9,593 nt of DNA from Alphaproteobacteria bacterium. GTDB lineage: Bacteria; Pseudomonadota; Alphaproteobacteria; GCA-2731375. The position numbers were made by a program, and so were the translations under genes. Position 1 is the stretch's first letter. The number at the start of each line of letters is the position of its first letter. A model generated the notes under the pieces. The model had not been told where the DNA came from, searched no databases, and saw nothing but the letters and a program-made list of their open reading frames with translations. The DNA lies in assembly GCA_030746295.1 (NCBI GenBank), contig JASLMY010000192.1, positions 1-9,593 on the forward strand, read 5' to 3'. Below are positions 1 to 7,682 of this stretch, piece by piece.

Positions 1-207
1 CTGGAGCCCGAGCTCGAGGTCCCGCTGGGCCGCGGCGCCGGGGGCACGCCGGTGGGGGCGGCCCTGCAGGCGGTCTCGGAGGAGATCAACGAGCTCGCCA
101 ACGCCACCCTGCGCTCGATCACGCTGAAATCGTTGCTGAAATTCGCGCCCCGGCCCGAGCCGGCGGCGCCGGAAGAAGCCTTGGAACGGGTAGGAACATC
201 GCCTTGA
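1..207 (+). CDS. C-terminal fragment of an unrecognised protein
   Basis: Reading frame 1 is open from the left edge of the window to a TGA at 205-207, giving the last 68 residues of a protein whose start lies outside. The visible part has a Gly-rich stretch ([13 protein letters not shown]), a probable helix ([20 protein letters not shown]) and a Pro/Ala/Glu-rich tail typical of a disordered C-terminus. I do not recognise the family and assign no function. Codon use is the same G/C-rich style as the hcr genes. The stop codon overlaps the TTG start of hcrC (TTGA), so the two are probably translated from one message, and this gene may be a functional partner of the reductase operon. That it is coding is supported by the open frame, by the composition and by this junction; its identity is unknown. 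Confidence 0.7.
   Translation: MEPELEVPLGRGAGGTPVGAALQAVSEEINELANATLRSITLKSLLKFAPRPEPAAPEEALERVGTSP
192..206 (+). promoter_or_regulatory. Ribosome binding site and TTG start of hcrC
   Basis: An AGGAA at 192-196 lies seven bases before a TTG at 204-206. The encoded start [13 protein letters not shown] lines up with the N-terminus I remember for the Thauera reductase gamma subunit, and no ATG lies nearby in frame, so the rare TTG start is preferred. The site sits inside the end of the upstream gene, which suggests translational coupling. Confidence 0.65.
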
Positions 208-674
208 AGACACTGCTGAGCCTGACCCTGAACGGCCGGGAGCGCGACGTCGTCGTCGCCGACAACCTGCTGCTGGTCGACTACCTTCGCGAGGTGGCGG
301 GATTGACCGGCACCAAGATCGGCTGCGACGGCGGCGAATGCGGCGCCTGCACGGTGCTGGTCGACGGCGCACCGCGCCATGCCTGCCTGACGCTGGCGGT
401 GACGCTCGGCGGTGCCCAAGTCGAGACCGTCGAGGGCCTGGCCGAGAGCGGCCGGCTGTCGGCCATCCAGCGCGGCTTCCACGAGAAATTGGGCGCCCAG
501 TGCGGCTTTTGCACGCCCGGCATGGTGATGGCGGCGGAGGGCCTGTTGCGCCGCGTGCCCGAGCCCAGCGAGACCGACATCCGCGACGGTCTCGCCGCCA
601 ACATCTGCCGCTGCACCGGCTACGTGAAGATCATCGAGGCGGTCCAGGCGGCGGCCGAGGAGGTCGCCCGATGA
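204..674 (+). CDS. hcrC: 4-hydroxybenzoyl-CoA reductase, gamma (2Fe-2S) subunit
   Basis: This is the small electron-transfer subunit of the molybdenum enzyme that reductively dehydroxylates 4-hydroxybenzoyl-CoA to benzoyl-CoA in the cytoplasm. The 156-residue protein has the two-domain layout of xanthine-dehydrogenase-family iron-sulfur subunits. The N-terminal plant-ferredoxin-like domain binds one [2Fe-2S] cluster through C41, C46, C49 ([16 protein letters not shown]) and C61. The C-terminal helical domain binds the second through C100 and C103 (QCGFCTPGM) and C135 and C137 (NICRCTGY). All eight cluster cysteines are present. The family usually has 150-165 residues, so the protein is complete. 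It begins at a TTG overlapping the upstream stop, and its last codons carry the ribosome binding site of hcrA (GAGGAGG, 657-663). Sequence alone would fit several aromatic or purine hydroxylases; the assignment as HcrC rests on the HcrA and HcrB neighbours. In Rhodopseudomonas the equivalent gene is named hbaB. Confidence 0.93.
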   Translation: MKTLLSLTLNGRERDVVVADNLLLVDYLREVAGLTGTKIGCDGGECGACTVLVDGAPRHACLTLAVTLGGAQVETVEGLAESGRLSAIQRGFHEKLGAQCGFCTPGMVMAAEGLLRRVPEPSETDIRDGLAANICRCTGYVKIIEAVQAAAEEVAR

Positions 675-2971
675 CGCTTTCGAACGAGCCGGCGCCGGCG
701 ATCGGCGTGCCGCAGCCGCTGATCGACGGGCCCGAGAAGGTCTCCGGCCGGGCCCACTACGCGGCCGACTTCGCCAGCGCGGACGCCCTCGTGGCCAAGG
801 TCAAGCGGAGCCCGCTGGCGCATGCCCGGATCGTCTCGGTCGACACCTCGGCGGCGGAGCAGATCCCGAGCGTCGCCGCCATCGTCATCGGCGCCGAGAT
901 CGAGCACAGCTACGGCGTCCTGCCGATCGCCATGAACGAGTATGCCGTCGCCAAGGACAAGGTCCGCTATCGCGGCGAGCCAGTCGCCGCCGTCGCGGCG
1001 GTCGACGTGGCGACGGCGATGCGGGCCGTGGAGGCGATCCGCGTCGAGTACGAGGAACTGCCGGCCTATTTCGACTCGGCCGCGGCCCGGGCCGAGGACG
1101 CGGTGCCGCTGCACGACGACAAGCCCGGCAACATCGAGCGCCACGCCGAATTCGAGCTCGGCGACCTGGCGGCCGGCTTCGCCGAGGCCGACCTGGTGCT
1201 GGAGCGAGACTTCCAGAACGCCGAGGTCTGCCAGGCGCAGATGGAGCCGCACGCCGCCTTCGCCGAATACGATGCCGAGCGCGACGAGTTGACCATGCGC
1301 TCCTCGACCCAGGTGCCCTACTACGTCCACCTGATGCTGGCGCGGACGCTTGCGATGGACAAGTCCAAGATCCGCGTCGTCAAACCGCATATCGGCGGCG
1401 GCTTCGGCTCGCGCACCGAGACGCTGAACATCGAGCTGATCGCCGGCCTGTTGGCGAAGAAGGCCCGGGCCACGGTGAAGCTGGTGACGAGCCGCGAGGA
1501 GACCTTCATCGGCCATCGCGGCCGGCCCGAGACCCAGACCCGGCTGAAGATCGGCATGCGCAAGGACGGCAAGATCACCGCCGTGGAATGCGAGACCGTG
1601 CAGCGCGGCGGCGCCTACAGCGGCTATGGCATCGTCACCATCCTCTACGCCGGCTCGCTGATCTACGCCCTCTACGATATCGAGGCGGTGAAGTACGACG
1701 GCTATCGCGTGCTCACCAACACGCCGCCCTGCGGCGCCTTTCGGGGTCACGGCACCGTCAACACCCGCTTCGCCTTCGAGAGCCTGCTGGACGAGCTGGC
1801 GGGCGGGCTGGGTCTCGACCCCTTCCAGGTCCGCCGCGCCAACTTGCTCGAGGCGCCGACCTTCACCACCAACGACCTCTGGGTCAATTCCTACGGCCTC
1901 GGCGACTGCCTCGACTGGGTCGAGAAGGCGAGCGATTGGAGGAAACGCAAGGGCAAGCTCGGCCCGAACCGCGGCCTCGGCCTCGCCTGCTCGCACTATC
2001 CCTCCGGCGCGTCGCGGCCCAAGCACTGGACCGGCGAGCCGCACGCCACGGTCCACATCAAGGCCGACTTCGATGGCGCCATCACGCTGCTGACGGGGGC
2101 GGCCGAAATCGGCCAGGGCTCCTCCACGGTGATGGCGCAATGTGCCGCCGAGGTGCTGGGGGTCGACATCTCGCGCATCCGGGTGATCGCCTCGGACAGC
2201 GCGCTCACGCCCAAGGACAACGGCTCCTATTCGTCCAGGGTCACCTACATGGTCGGCAACGCCACCATCGAGGCGGCAGACGCCCTGCGCTCGGTCCTGA
2301 TCGAGGCGGCGGCCGAGAAGCTGGAGGCTGCGCCCGAGGAGATCGAGGTCGACGGTGGTACCTTCCGGCGCGGCAGCCAGGACCCCGGCCTCTCCTTCGA
2401 CGAAGCGGTGGCCGAGGCGGTCAAGGGCACCGGCACGATCACGGTCAGCGGCAACTTCGACACCCTGCCGGAATCCTGGGGCGGCAAGAAATATCGCGGC
2501 GCCGCGATCGGCGGCACCATGGCTTTCAGCTACGCGGCGCAAGTGGTCGAGGTCGCGATCGATCCCGAGACCGCCGAGATCAGCGTCGAGAAGGTCTGGG
2601 TGGCGCACGACTGCGGCCGGGCTCTGAACCCGCTCTCGGTCGAGGGCCAGGTCCAGGGCTCGGTCTGGATGGGCATGGGCCAGGCGATGAGCGAGGAGAC
2701 CCGCTTTCACGAGGGACTGCAGGTCCACGCCAACATGCTCGACTACCGCGTGCCGACGATCGTCGAATCGCCGCCGATCGAGGTCGGCATCATCGAGTGC
2801 CCCGACCCCAACGGCCCCTTCGGCGCCAAGGAGGCGGGCGAGGGCTCGCTCTCGGGCTTCCTGCCGGCACTCGCCAACGCGGTCGCCGACGCGCTGGACG
2901 TCCGCGCCGTCGAGCTGCCGCTGACGCCCGAGCGCCTGATGGAAGTGCTCGAGAAGGGCGCCGGCGGCTGA
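671..2971 (+). CDS. hcrA: 4-hydroxybenzoyl-CoA reductase, alpha (molybdenum) subunit
   Basis: This is the catalytic subunit, which holds the molybdenum pterin cofactor and the substrate site for 4-hydroxybenzoyl-CoA. The 766 residues are close to the roughly 770 known for the family. The N-terminal part (about 13-125) is the a/b hammerhead domain ([15 protein letters not shown]). The rest is the molybdopterin-binding region, with GGGFGSRTE (242-250), CGAFRGHG (354-361), EIGQGSST (479-486) and GAKEAGEG (718-725). Glu721 aligns with the active-site glutamate of xanthine dehydrogenases. Long stretches such as [27 protein letters not shown] and [11 protein letters not shown] read like the Thauera enzyme rather than like purine or CO dehydrogenases. 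The start is the ATG at 671, overlapping the hcrC stop as ATGA and preceded by a strong GAGGAGG. The frame stays open upstream to 338, but that part overlaps hcrC and looks non-coding. Equivalent to hbaC. Confidence 0.94.
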   Translation: MTLSNEPAPAIGVPQPLIDGPEKVSGRAHYAADFASADALVAKVKRSPLAHARIVSVDTSAAEQIPSVAAIVIGAEIEHSYGVLPIAMNEYAVAKDKVRYRGEPVAAVAAVDVATAMRAVEAIRVEYEELPAYFDSAAARAEDAVPLHDDKPGNIERHAEFELGDLAAGFAEADLVLERDFQNAEVCQAQMEPHAAFAEYDAERDELTMRSSTQVPYYVHLMLARTLAMDKSKIRVVKPHIGGGFGSRTETLNIELIAGLLAKKARATVKLVTSREETFIGHRGRPETQTRLKIGMRKDGKITAVECETVQRGGAYSGYGIVTILYAGSLIYALYDIEAVKYDGYRVLTNTPPCGAFRGHGTVNTRFAFESLLDELAGGLGLDPFQVRRANLLEAPTFTTNDLWVNSYGLGDCLDWVEKASDWRKRKGKLGPNRGLGLACSHYPSGASRPKHWTGEPHATVHIKADFDGAITLLTGAAEIGQGSSTVMAQCAAEVLGVDISRIRVIASDSALTPKDNGSYSSRVTYMVGNATIEAADALRSVLIEAAAEKLEAAPEEIEVDGGTFRRGSQDPGLSFDEAVAEAVKGTGTITVSGNFDTLPESWGGKKYRGAAIGGTMAFSYAAQVVEVAIDPETAEISVEKVWVAHDCGRALNPLSVEGQVQGSVWMGMGQAMSEETRFHEGLQVHANMLDYRVPTIVESPPIEVGIIECPDPNGPFGAKEAGEGSLSGFLPALANAVADALDVRAVELPLTPERLMEVLEKGAGG

Positions 2972-2989
2972 GGCGGGGAGGGCGGCGAC

Positions 2990-3967
2990 ATGGAATTCTT
3001 GCCGAACTTCAAGCTGCACCGGCCGGAAAGCGTCGAGGAAGCGGTGGCGCTCGCCGGCGGCGAGGCGGGCGCGCGCTACCTCGCCGGCGGCAGCGACCTT
3101 CTGGTCAACGTCCGCCGCGGCATCGAGGACCCGGCGGCGTTGATCGACCTTGGCGCCGTCGCCTCGCTGCAGGCAATCGACGAGAGCGACGGCGGCCTCA
3201 GCATCGGCGCCGGGGTCTCGTTGCAAGCCCTGGCCCGCGACTCGCGTGTGGCCGAGGACTATCCGGCCGTGGCCGAGGCGGCCCGTGCCGTTGCCGGGCC
3301 GACGCATCAGGTCTACGGCACCGTCGGCGGCAACCTCTGCCTCGATACCCGCTGCATCTTCTACAACCAGAGCGAATGGTGGCGCGCGAGCAACGACTAC
3401 TGTTTGAAGCACCGGGGCGAGATCTGCCATGTGGCACCCGGCGGCAAGCGCTGCTTCGCCGCCTTCTCGGGCGACCTGGCGCCGGCCCTGCTGGTGCACG
3501 GCGCCGAGGTCGAGATCGCCGGCCCCGAGGGCACGCGGCGACAGCCCTTGGCCGAGCTCTACCGTGCCGACGGCATGGATCACTTGACGCTCGGGCCCGC
3601 CGAGCTGCTGACGACGGTGCACCTGGCGAAGGCGAACGGCGGCGCCCGCTCGGCTTACGCCAAGGCCCGGGTGCGTGGCTCCATCGATTTCCCCCTGGCG
3701 GGCGCTGCCGTCCGGCTGGGGACGGCGAACGGCGCCGTCACGGATCTCGCGGTGGCGCTGACCGCGGCCGGCCCGGCGCCGACCCTGGTCGAGGGCACCG
3801 ATGCCCTGATCGGCAGGGCGCCCGACGAAGAGACGCTGGAGACGCTACGCGAGCTGGTGCGCCGCCAGGCCCGGCCGATGCAGACGACCACGACCTCGCC
3901 CTGGTACCGCCGCCGCGTCGTCGCCGCGCTCGCCGTCAAGCTGGCGAGGCAGTTGGCGGCCGGTTAG
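2990..3967 (+). CDS. hcrB: 4-hydroxybenzoyl-CoA reductase, beta (FAD and 4Fe-4S) subunit
   Basis: This is the medium subunit, which binds FAD and passes electrons toward the molybdenum site. The 325 residues begin with the FAD-binding PCMH-type domain (LAGGSDLLVNVRRG, about 31-44; the second flavin loop GTVGGNLCLDTRC at 110-122) and end with the CO-dehydrogenase-flavoprotein C-terminal domain (about 215-320). Between the flavin loops is an insertion with C122, C138, C146 and C155, the four ligands of the extra [4Fe-4S] cluster that marks 4-hydroxybenzoyl-CoA reductases. As I recall, the Thauera subunit has 324 residues and the same cysteine numbering. This loop separates it from xanthine, aldehyde and CO dehydrogenase medium subunits and is the strongest evidence for the function of the operon. 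A GGGGAGGG at 2975-2982, seven bases before the ATG, supports the start. It lies 18 bases after hcrA, so it is surely cotranscribed. Equivalent to hbaD. Confidence 0.95.
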   Translation: MEFLPNFKLHRPESVEEAVALAGGEAGARYLAGGSDLLVNVRRGIEDPAALIDLGAVASLQAIDESDGGLSIGAGVSLQALARDSRVAEDYPAVAEAARAVAGPTHQVYGTVGGNLCLDTRCIFYNQSEWWRASNDYCLKHRGEICHVAPGGKRCFAAFSGDLAPALLVHGAEVEIAGPEGTRRQPLAELYRADGMDHLTLGPAELLTTVHLAKANGGARSAYAKARVRGSIDFPLAGAAVRLGTANGAVTDLAVALTAAGPAPTLVEGTDALIGRAPDEETLETLRELVRRQARPMQTTTTSPWYRRRVVAALAVKLARQLAAG

Positions 3968-3992
3968 CCGCGATTGGGTGTCACACTCATGT

Positions 3993-4020
3993 CGTCACTC
4001 CCGCTTTCGCGGGAGTGACG
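3993..4020. repeat. Perfect 12-bp palindrome, dispersed intergenic repeat type
   Basis: Twelve bases (3993-4004) pair perfectly with 4009-4020 around a TTTC loop. The core, CACTCCCGC / GCGGGAGTG, belongs to a palindrome type scattered between genes in many proteobacteria (the CATTCCCGC...GCGGGAATG class), recognisable when translated as runs like SRESG. It starts 25 bases after the hcrB stop. There is no T-run after the stem, so it is not a classic intrinsic terminator. It may still stall transcription or protect the 3' end of the hcr message. Membership of the repeat family is from memory; the palindrome itself is seen directly. Confidence 0.8.
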
Positions 4021-4061
4021 GAGTGGATGCGGCGGGCGCGTCACATACTCTCCTAACCCGG

Positions 4062-4090
4062 TTGAGCAATCGCCGCGTTCCCGGCATGAT
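4062..4090 (+). promoter_or_regulatory. Possible sigma70-type promoter for the amidohydrolase-hpn unit
   Basis: TTGAGC at 4062-4067 matches four of six bases of the -35 consensus. CATGAT at 4085-4090 matches four of six of the -10, with a 17-base spacer. It lies after the palindrome that closes the hcr operon and would start transcription about 30 bases before the next gene's ATG. Such matches arise by chance, and promoters of high-GC alphaproteobacteria are loosely defined, so this is only a candidate. Confidence 0.3.
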
Positions 4091-4129
4091 CCGGCCGACC
4101 AGTGCCTGACGAGGGGAGCGCCGAAGTCC

Positions 4130-5305
4130 ATGGCCATCATCGACCGCATCGCCGAGTTCCACGACGAGATGACCGCCTGGCGGCGGGACATCCACGCCCA
4201 TCCCGAGCTCGGCTTCGAGGAGAACCGGACCGCCGACATTGTCGCCGAGAAGCTGGAAGGCTTCGGCATCGACGTGCACCGCGGCCTCGGCAAGACCGGC
4301 GTCGTCGGCTCGCTTCGGGTCGGCAATGCCCAGCGCACGATCGGCCTGCGTGCCGACATGGACGCGCTGCCGATCCTTGAGGCGAACACCTTCGACTATC
4401 GCTCCAGGTTCGACGGCAAGATGCACGCCTGCGGTCATGACGGTCACACCACGATGCTGCTGGGTGCCGCCAAGTACCTGGCCGAGACACGCGACTTCGA
4501 CGGCTGCGTCCACTTCATCTTCCAGCCCGCCGAGGAAGGCATCGGCGGCGCCAAGGCGATGGTCGAGGACGGCCTCTTCGAGACCTTTCCGATGGAGGCG
4601 GTCTTCGGCATGCACAACGGGCCTGGCCTGGGCGTCGGCAAGTTCGCGATCCGGCCGGGGCCGATGATGGCCGGCGGCGCCTTCTTCGACATCGACATCA
4701 CCGGCGTCGGCGCGCACGGCGCCCGGCCCGAATCGGGCATCGATCCCGTAGTCGTCGCCGCCCATATCACCACCGCTTTGCAGACCATCGTCTCGCGCAA
4801 CGCCGACCCCGTCGACACCGCCGTCGTCTCGACGACGCAGATCCACTCGGGCGACGCCTACAACGTCATCCCCGAGAGGGCCAGGCTGTCGGGCACCGTC
4901 CGGGTCTTCCGCCGCGAGACCATGGCGCTCGTGGAGGAGCGGATGCGCGCCATCGCCGAGGGCGTCGCCCGGGGCCACGGCGCCACGGCGCAAGTCGATT
5001 TCCGCGAGATCTTCCTGCCGCTCGTCAATACGCCCGAGGAGGCCGAGTTCTGCGCCGACATTGCCGCCGATGTCGTCGGTGAGGACAAGGTCGAGCGCCG
5101 CCGCGGCCTGATCATGGCCTCGGAGGACTTCTCCTACATGCTGGACGCCTGCCCCGGTGCCTACATCAACATCGGCAACGGTGACGGCGAGGGCACCTGC
5201 CAGGTCCACAATCCCGGCTACGACTTCAACGACGAGATCCTGGCACTGGGCGCCAGCTACTGGTCTCGCCTGGTCGAGACCCGGTTGGCGAGAGAGGGCC
5301 TCTGA
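4130..5305 (+). CDS. M20D-family amidohydrolase (hippurate hydrolase/aminoacylase-like)
   Basis: This is a metal-dependent hydrolase of the peptidase M20D group, whose members cleave the amide bond of N-acyl or N-aroyl amino acids such as hippurate (to benzoate and glycine), N-acetyl amino acids or auxin conjugates. The 391 residues are normal length. Seen motifs are DIHAHPELGFEE (20-31), GLRADMDALPI (72-82), HACGHDGHTTMLLGAA (99-114) and FQPAEEG (131-137). The likely metal ligands are C101, H103, E136, H162 and H360, with E135 as the probable catalytic base. The inserted dimerisation domain (about 180-295) carries GVGAHGARPESG, with H196. The substrate cannot be read from the sequence. A GAGGGGAG at 4111-4118 is a fair ribosome binding site, and the N-terminal MAIIDRIAEFHDEM fits the family. 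It follows the hcr operon after a 162-base gap with a palindrome and a possible promoter, and precedes hpnB by 33 bases, so it is more likely cotranscribed with the hopanoid genes. No signal peptide is seen, so it should be cytoplasmic. Confidence 0.88.
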   Translation: MAIIDRIAEFHDEMTAWRRDIHAHPELGFEENRTADIVAEKLEGFGIDVHRGLGKTGVVGSLRVGNAQRTIGLRADMDALPILEANTFDYRSRFDGKMHACGHDGHTTMLLGAAKYLAETRDFDGCVHFIFQPAEEGIGGAKAMVEDGLFETFPMEAVFGMHNGPGLGVGKFAIRPGPMMAGGAFFDIDITGVGAHGARPESGIDPVVVAAHITTALQTIVSRNADPVDTAVVSTTQIHSGDAYNVIPERARLSGTVRVFRRETMALVEERMRAIAEGVARGHGATAQVDFREIFLPLVNTPEEAEFCADIAADVVGEDKVERRRGLIMASEDFSYMLDACPGAYINIGNGDGEGTCQVHNPGYDFNDEILALGASYWSRLVETRLAREGL

Positions 5306-5338
5306 GGCGGGCGACGGCGTAGCTGACGGCGGCCGTCG

Positions 5339-6514
5339 ATGTCCTCGCCTTGGTCGCTGGCGGCGGCGCTGCCGCTTCTCGTTTGGCTGCACTTGCTGCT
5401 TTTCAGGGGCGGCTTTTGGCGCGCCGATCAGCGCCTGGACGGCACGCTCGAGGTGCCGGCGAAGTGGCCAGAGGTCGTCGTCGTGGTGCCGGCCCGGGAC
5501 GAGGCGGCCAACGTCGGCGAGGCCGTCCGGTCGCTCTTGGCTCAGGACTACGGCGGCGCCTTCACGGTCATCCTGGTCGACGATCAGTCGAGCGACGGCA
5601 CCGCCGAGACGGCATTGGCGGCGGCTGCGACCACCGCTGCCGGAGAGCGGCTCCGCGTCGTTCGGACGGCCGATCTGCCCGGCGGCTGGGCCGGCAAGGT
5701 TTGGGCCATGGCGGCGGGCGTCGACGAGGCCGGGCGCCTGGCGCCCAAGGCGCGCTACGTCCTCTTCACCGATGCCGACATCCGCCATCCGCCGGATGGT
5801 CTCGCCCGCCTGGTGGCCAAGGCCGAGCGGGAGCATTTGGATCTCGTCTCGCTGATGGTGCTGCTGGCGCATCGGGGCATGTGGCAGCGTCTCCTGGTCC
5901 CGGCTTTCGTCTTCTTCTTTCAGAAGCTCTATCCCTTCGCCTGGGTCAACGACTCCAATCGGCCGACGGCGGCCGCGGCCGGCGGCATCATGTTGGTCCG
6001 GCGCGAGGCGCTGTCGCGCGCCGGCGGGCTGGCCGCGATCCGCGATGCGCTGATCGACGACTGCACCCTGGCGCACGCGATCGCCGACAAGGGCGGGCGC
6101 CTCTGGCTGGGCCTTGCCGAGGCGGCCCGGAGCCTTCGCGTCTACGACGACATCGCCGGGGTCTGGCGCATGGTGGCACGCTCCGCCTACACCCAACTGC
6201 GGTATTCGCCCTGGCTCCTGGCCGGCACCGTCATCGCCATGGTCGTGATCTACCTGTTGGCGCCTGCCATCGTATTTGCCTATCCCTGGCACGGTCACAG
6301 CTACGCGCTCCAGATCGCGCTTCTGAGCTGGGTCCTGATGGCGATCGCCTTCGGACCGACGCTGAAGCTCTATCGGCAGCCGTTTTGGATCGCTTTCCTG
6401 CTGCCCGTCGCGGGCCTGCTCTACACACTCATGACGCTCGATTCAGCGCGCCTTCATGCGCTCGGCCGGGGCGGTGCCTGGAAAGGGCGGGTCCGCTCGA
6501 GCGAGCACCACTGA
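5339..6514 (+). CDS. hpnB: Hopanoid-associated family 2 glycosyltransferase HpnB
   Basis: This is a membrane-bound glycosyltransferase of the GT-A fold (family 2) of the type found in hopanoid clusters; its exact sugar and acceptor are not firmly established. The 391 residues begin with one membrane segment (about 6-22) followed by LFRGGFWRAD, a hallmark of HpnB. The catalytic domain has VVVVVPARDEAANVGEAV (46-63), VDDQSSDGT (80-88), the nucleotide-sugar/metal motif TDADIRHPPDG (144-154) and the acceptor-side ALIDDCTLAHAIA (237-249), with D240 and D241. Three more hydrophobic segments follow (about 292-314, 322-340 and 349-367), placing the enzyme in the inner membrane with its active domain on the cytoplasmic side. 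The start is set by the N-terminal membrane segment expected for the family; no good ribosome binding site precedes it, so translation may depend on the amidohydrolase gene 33 bases upstream. Its neighbours hpnD and shc support the hopanoid assignment. Confidence 0.88.
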   Translation: MSSPWSLAAALPLLVWLHLLLFRGGFWRADQRLDGTLEVPAKWPEVVVVVPARDEAANVGEAVRSLLAQDYGGAFTVILVDDQSSDGTAETALAAAATTAAGERLRVVRTADLPGGWAGKVWAMAAGVDEAGRLAPKARYVLFTDADIRHPPDGLARLVAKAEREHLDLVSLMVLLAHRGMWQRLLVPAFVFFFQKLYPFAWVNDSNRPTAAAAGGIMLVRREALSRAGGLAAIRDALIDDCTLAHAIADKGGRLWLGLAEAARSLRVYDDIAGVWRMVARSAYTQLRYSPWLLAGTVIAMVVIYLLAPAIVFAYPWHGHSYALQIALLSWVLMAIAFGPTLKLYRQPFWIAFLLPVAGLLYTLMTLDSARLHALGRGGAWKGRVRSSEHH

Positions 6515-6650
6515 GCGGGGGCGGAAGTGGGGCGCGCTCGGCGCTCCGCCCTTGCATCCGCGGTCATGCGGAGGTACCCAATGGGGAATGGGAAGGCTTA
6601 GTCGACGGGACCCGGGCAGCCGTTTGCTGGCGCCGGTCGGGGCGTGAGCA

Positions 6651-7577
6651 ATGGCGCGGGACAACACCATATCCAACTCCGACTACGTGGGGACCGGTCC
6701 CGCTACCCAGGCGGGCGCTGTCGGCGCCGAGATCGCCGAGGCCGATCCTTGGGCGCATGTTCACGACGTCGTTCGCCGCGCCGGGTCGTCCTTCTTCTGG
6801 GCCATGCGGATCCTGCCCAAGGACCGCCGCGAGGCGGTCTATGCCATCTACGCCTTTTGCCGCGAGGTCGACGACATCGCCGACGAGGACGGCGCCGAGG
6901 CCGACAAGTTGGCACGGCTCGCCGCCTGGAACGAGGAGGTCGAGCGTCTCTACCGGGGTGTACCGGTGACGCCGACCGGACGGGCGCTCGGCGACTGCAT
7001 CGCCCGCTTCGAGCTGTCCAAGGACGAGTTCGTGCGGTTGATCGATGCTGTGCGACGGGACGTGGAGGCGGAGGTGCGGGCGCCGACGATGACGGAGCTG
7101 AGGCACTACTGCCGCGGCGTCGCCGGCGCGGTGGGCATGTTGCTGATTCGCGTCTTCGGTGCCCACGGGCCGGCGGCCGAGGAATTCGCCATCACGCTTG
7201 GCGAAGCCTTGCAGCTGACCAACATTCTGCGCGACATCGCCGAGGATGCCGAGCGCGGGCGCCTCTATCTGCCACAAGAGCTGCTGTCGGGTGCGGGGAT
7301 CGATGCCGCGGCACCGCTTGCCGACATTCTGGCCCATCCTGGGCTCGAAAAGGCTTGCGAAGCCTTGGTGGAAACCGCGGAGGAGCGCTTTCGGCGGGCC
7401 GAAGACCTGTTGGCCCAGTGCGACCGCCGCGCGCTCCGCTCGGCCTTGGTCATGAAGGACGTCTACCAGGAAATTCTGCGCCGGTTGATAGATCGGGGGT
7501 GGCGAGACCTAGACCGTCCGGTCCGGGTGGGCCGCTCGAAAAAGCTCGCGATTGCTATGCGTTACGCTTTTTTGTAA
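6651..7577 (+). CDS. hpnD: Presqualene diphosphate synthase HpnD (trans-isoprenyl synthase family)
   Basis: The enzyme joins two farnesyl diphosphates into presqualene diphosphate, the first step of the bacterial HpnCDE route to squalene. The 308 residues belong to the squalene/phytoene synthase family. Seen motifs are SSFFWAMRILPKDRR (46-60), YAIYAFCREVDDIAD (64-78) with the first aspartate-rich site D74/D78, the YCRGVAGAVG helix (153-162), and LQLTNILRDIAEDAERGR (188-205) with the second site D195/D199, followed by LYLP. The wording FWAMRILP, FCREVDD and NILRDIAEDA fits HpnD better than HpnC, which usually has an NFPVASLLLP-type start. The conserved region begins about 45 residues in, some 25 later than I expect, so the polar N-terminal part (about 1-30) is an extension or the true start is downstream, for example the GTG at residue 13. 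Upstream of the ATG only a weak GGGGCG is seen. The gene lies 136 bases after hpnB and 158 before shc. A one-step squalene or phytoene synthase is a less likely alternative. Confidence 0.87.
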   Translation: MARDNTISNSDYVGTGPATQAGAVGAEIAEADPWAHVHDVVRRAGSSFFWAMRILPKDRREAVYAIYAFCREVDDIADEDGAEADKLARLAAWNEEVERLYRGVPVTPTGRALGDCIARFELSKDEFVRLIDAVRRDVEAEVRAPTMTELRHYCRGVAGAVGMLLIRVFGAHGPAAEEFAITLGEALQLTNILRDIAEDAERGRLYLPQELLSGAGIDAAAPLADILAHPGLEKACEALVETAEERFRRAEDLLAQCDRRALRSALVMKDVYQEILRRLIDRGWRDLDRPVRVGRSKKLAIAMRYAFL

Positions 7578-7643
7578 GAGAACTGGCGGGGGGAGGCTCG
7601 CTGGCACCTTGCGTCTGACGGGCGGGTCAGGTAGGAGCACCCG

Positions 7644-7682
7644 CGCCAAAGGACGCGTTTGAGTTTGACGCGCCCTTTGGCG
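7644..7682 (+). promoter_or_regulatory. Strong stem-loop between hpnD and shc
   Basis: The arms 7644-7657 and 7669-7682 pair over 14 positions with a single A-C mismatch (7653/7673), and a further T-A and T-G pair reach into the 11-base loop. It starts 67 bases after the hpnD stop and ends 53 bases before the shc ATG. No T-run follows the stem, so it is not a textbook terminator. It could attenuate or stabilise the hpnD-shc message or act as a leader element. The pairing is seen directly; the role is inference. Confidence 0.6.

Noticed and set aside
338..670. Upstream in-frame extension of hcrA
   Set aside because: It would overlap hcrC almost entirely and gives an Arg/Gly-rich non-conserved sequence. 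The ATG at 671 has a strong ribosome binding site and the family-typical N-terminus.
620..3622. Very long minus-strand open frame (1000 codons) opposite hcrA and hcrB
   Set aside because: Composition is Arg/Gly/Ala/Asp/His-rich with no motifs, and it mirrors two well-supported genes. This is the usual antisense artefact of G/C-rich third positions.
204..3967. Xanthine, nicotinate or CO dehydrogenase as the identity of the molybdenum enzyme
   Set aside because: The four-cysteine 4Fe-4S insertion in the medium subunit and extended similarity of the large subunit to remembered HcrA sequence favour 4-hydroxybenzoyl-CoA reductase.
1588..4056. Alternative + frame of 822 codons across hcrA and hcrB
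   Set aside because: Arg-rich shadow translation overlapping the strongly supported frames of two conserved subunits.
3995..6298. Minus-strand open frame of 767 codons opposite the amidohydrolase and hpnB
   Set aside because: It spans two genuine + strand genes and the intergenic palindrome; its translation is low-complexity with no family signal.
6515..6650. Possible hpnC remnant between hpnB and hpnD
   Set aside because: The frame I translated (from 6515, giving a short MRRYPMGNGKA-type peptide that ends at 6601) shows no HpnC-like residues; the region appears to be plain spacer with only a weak 5-bp inverted repeat.
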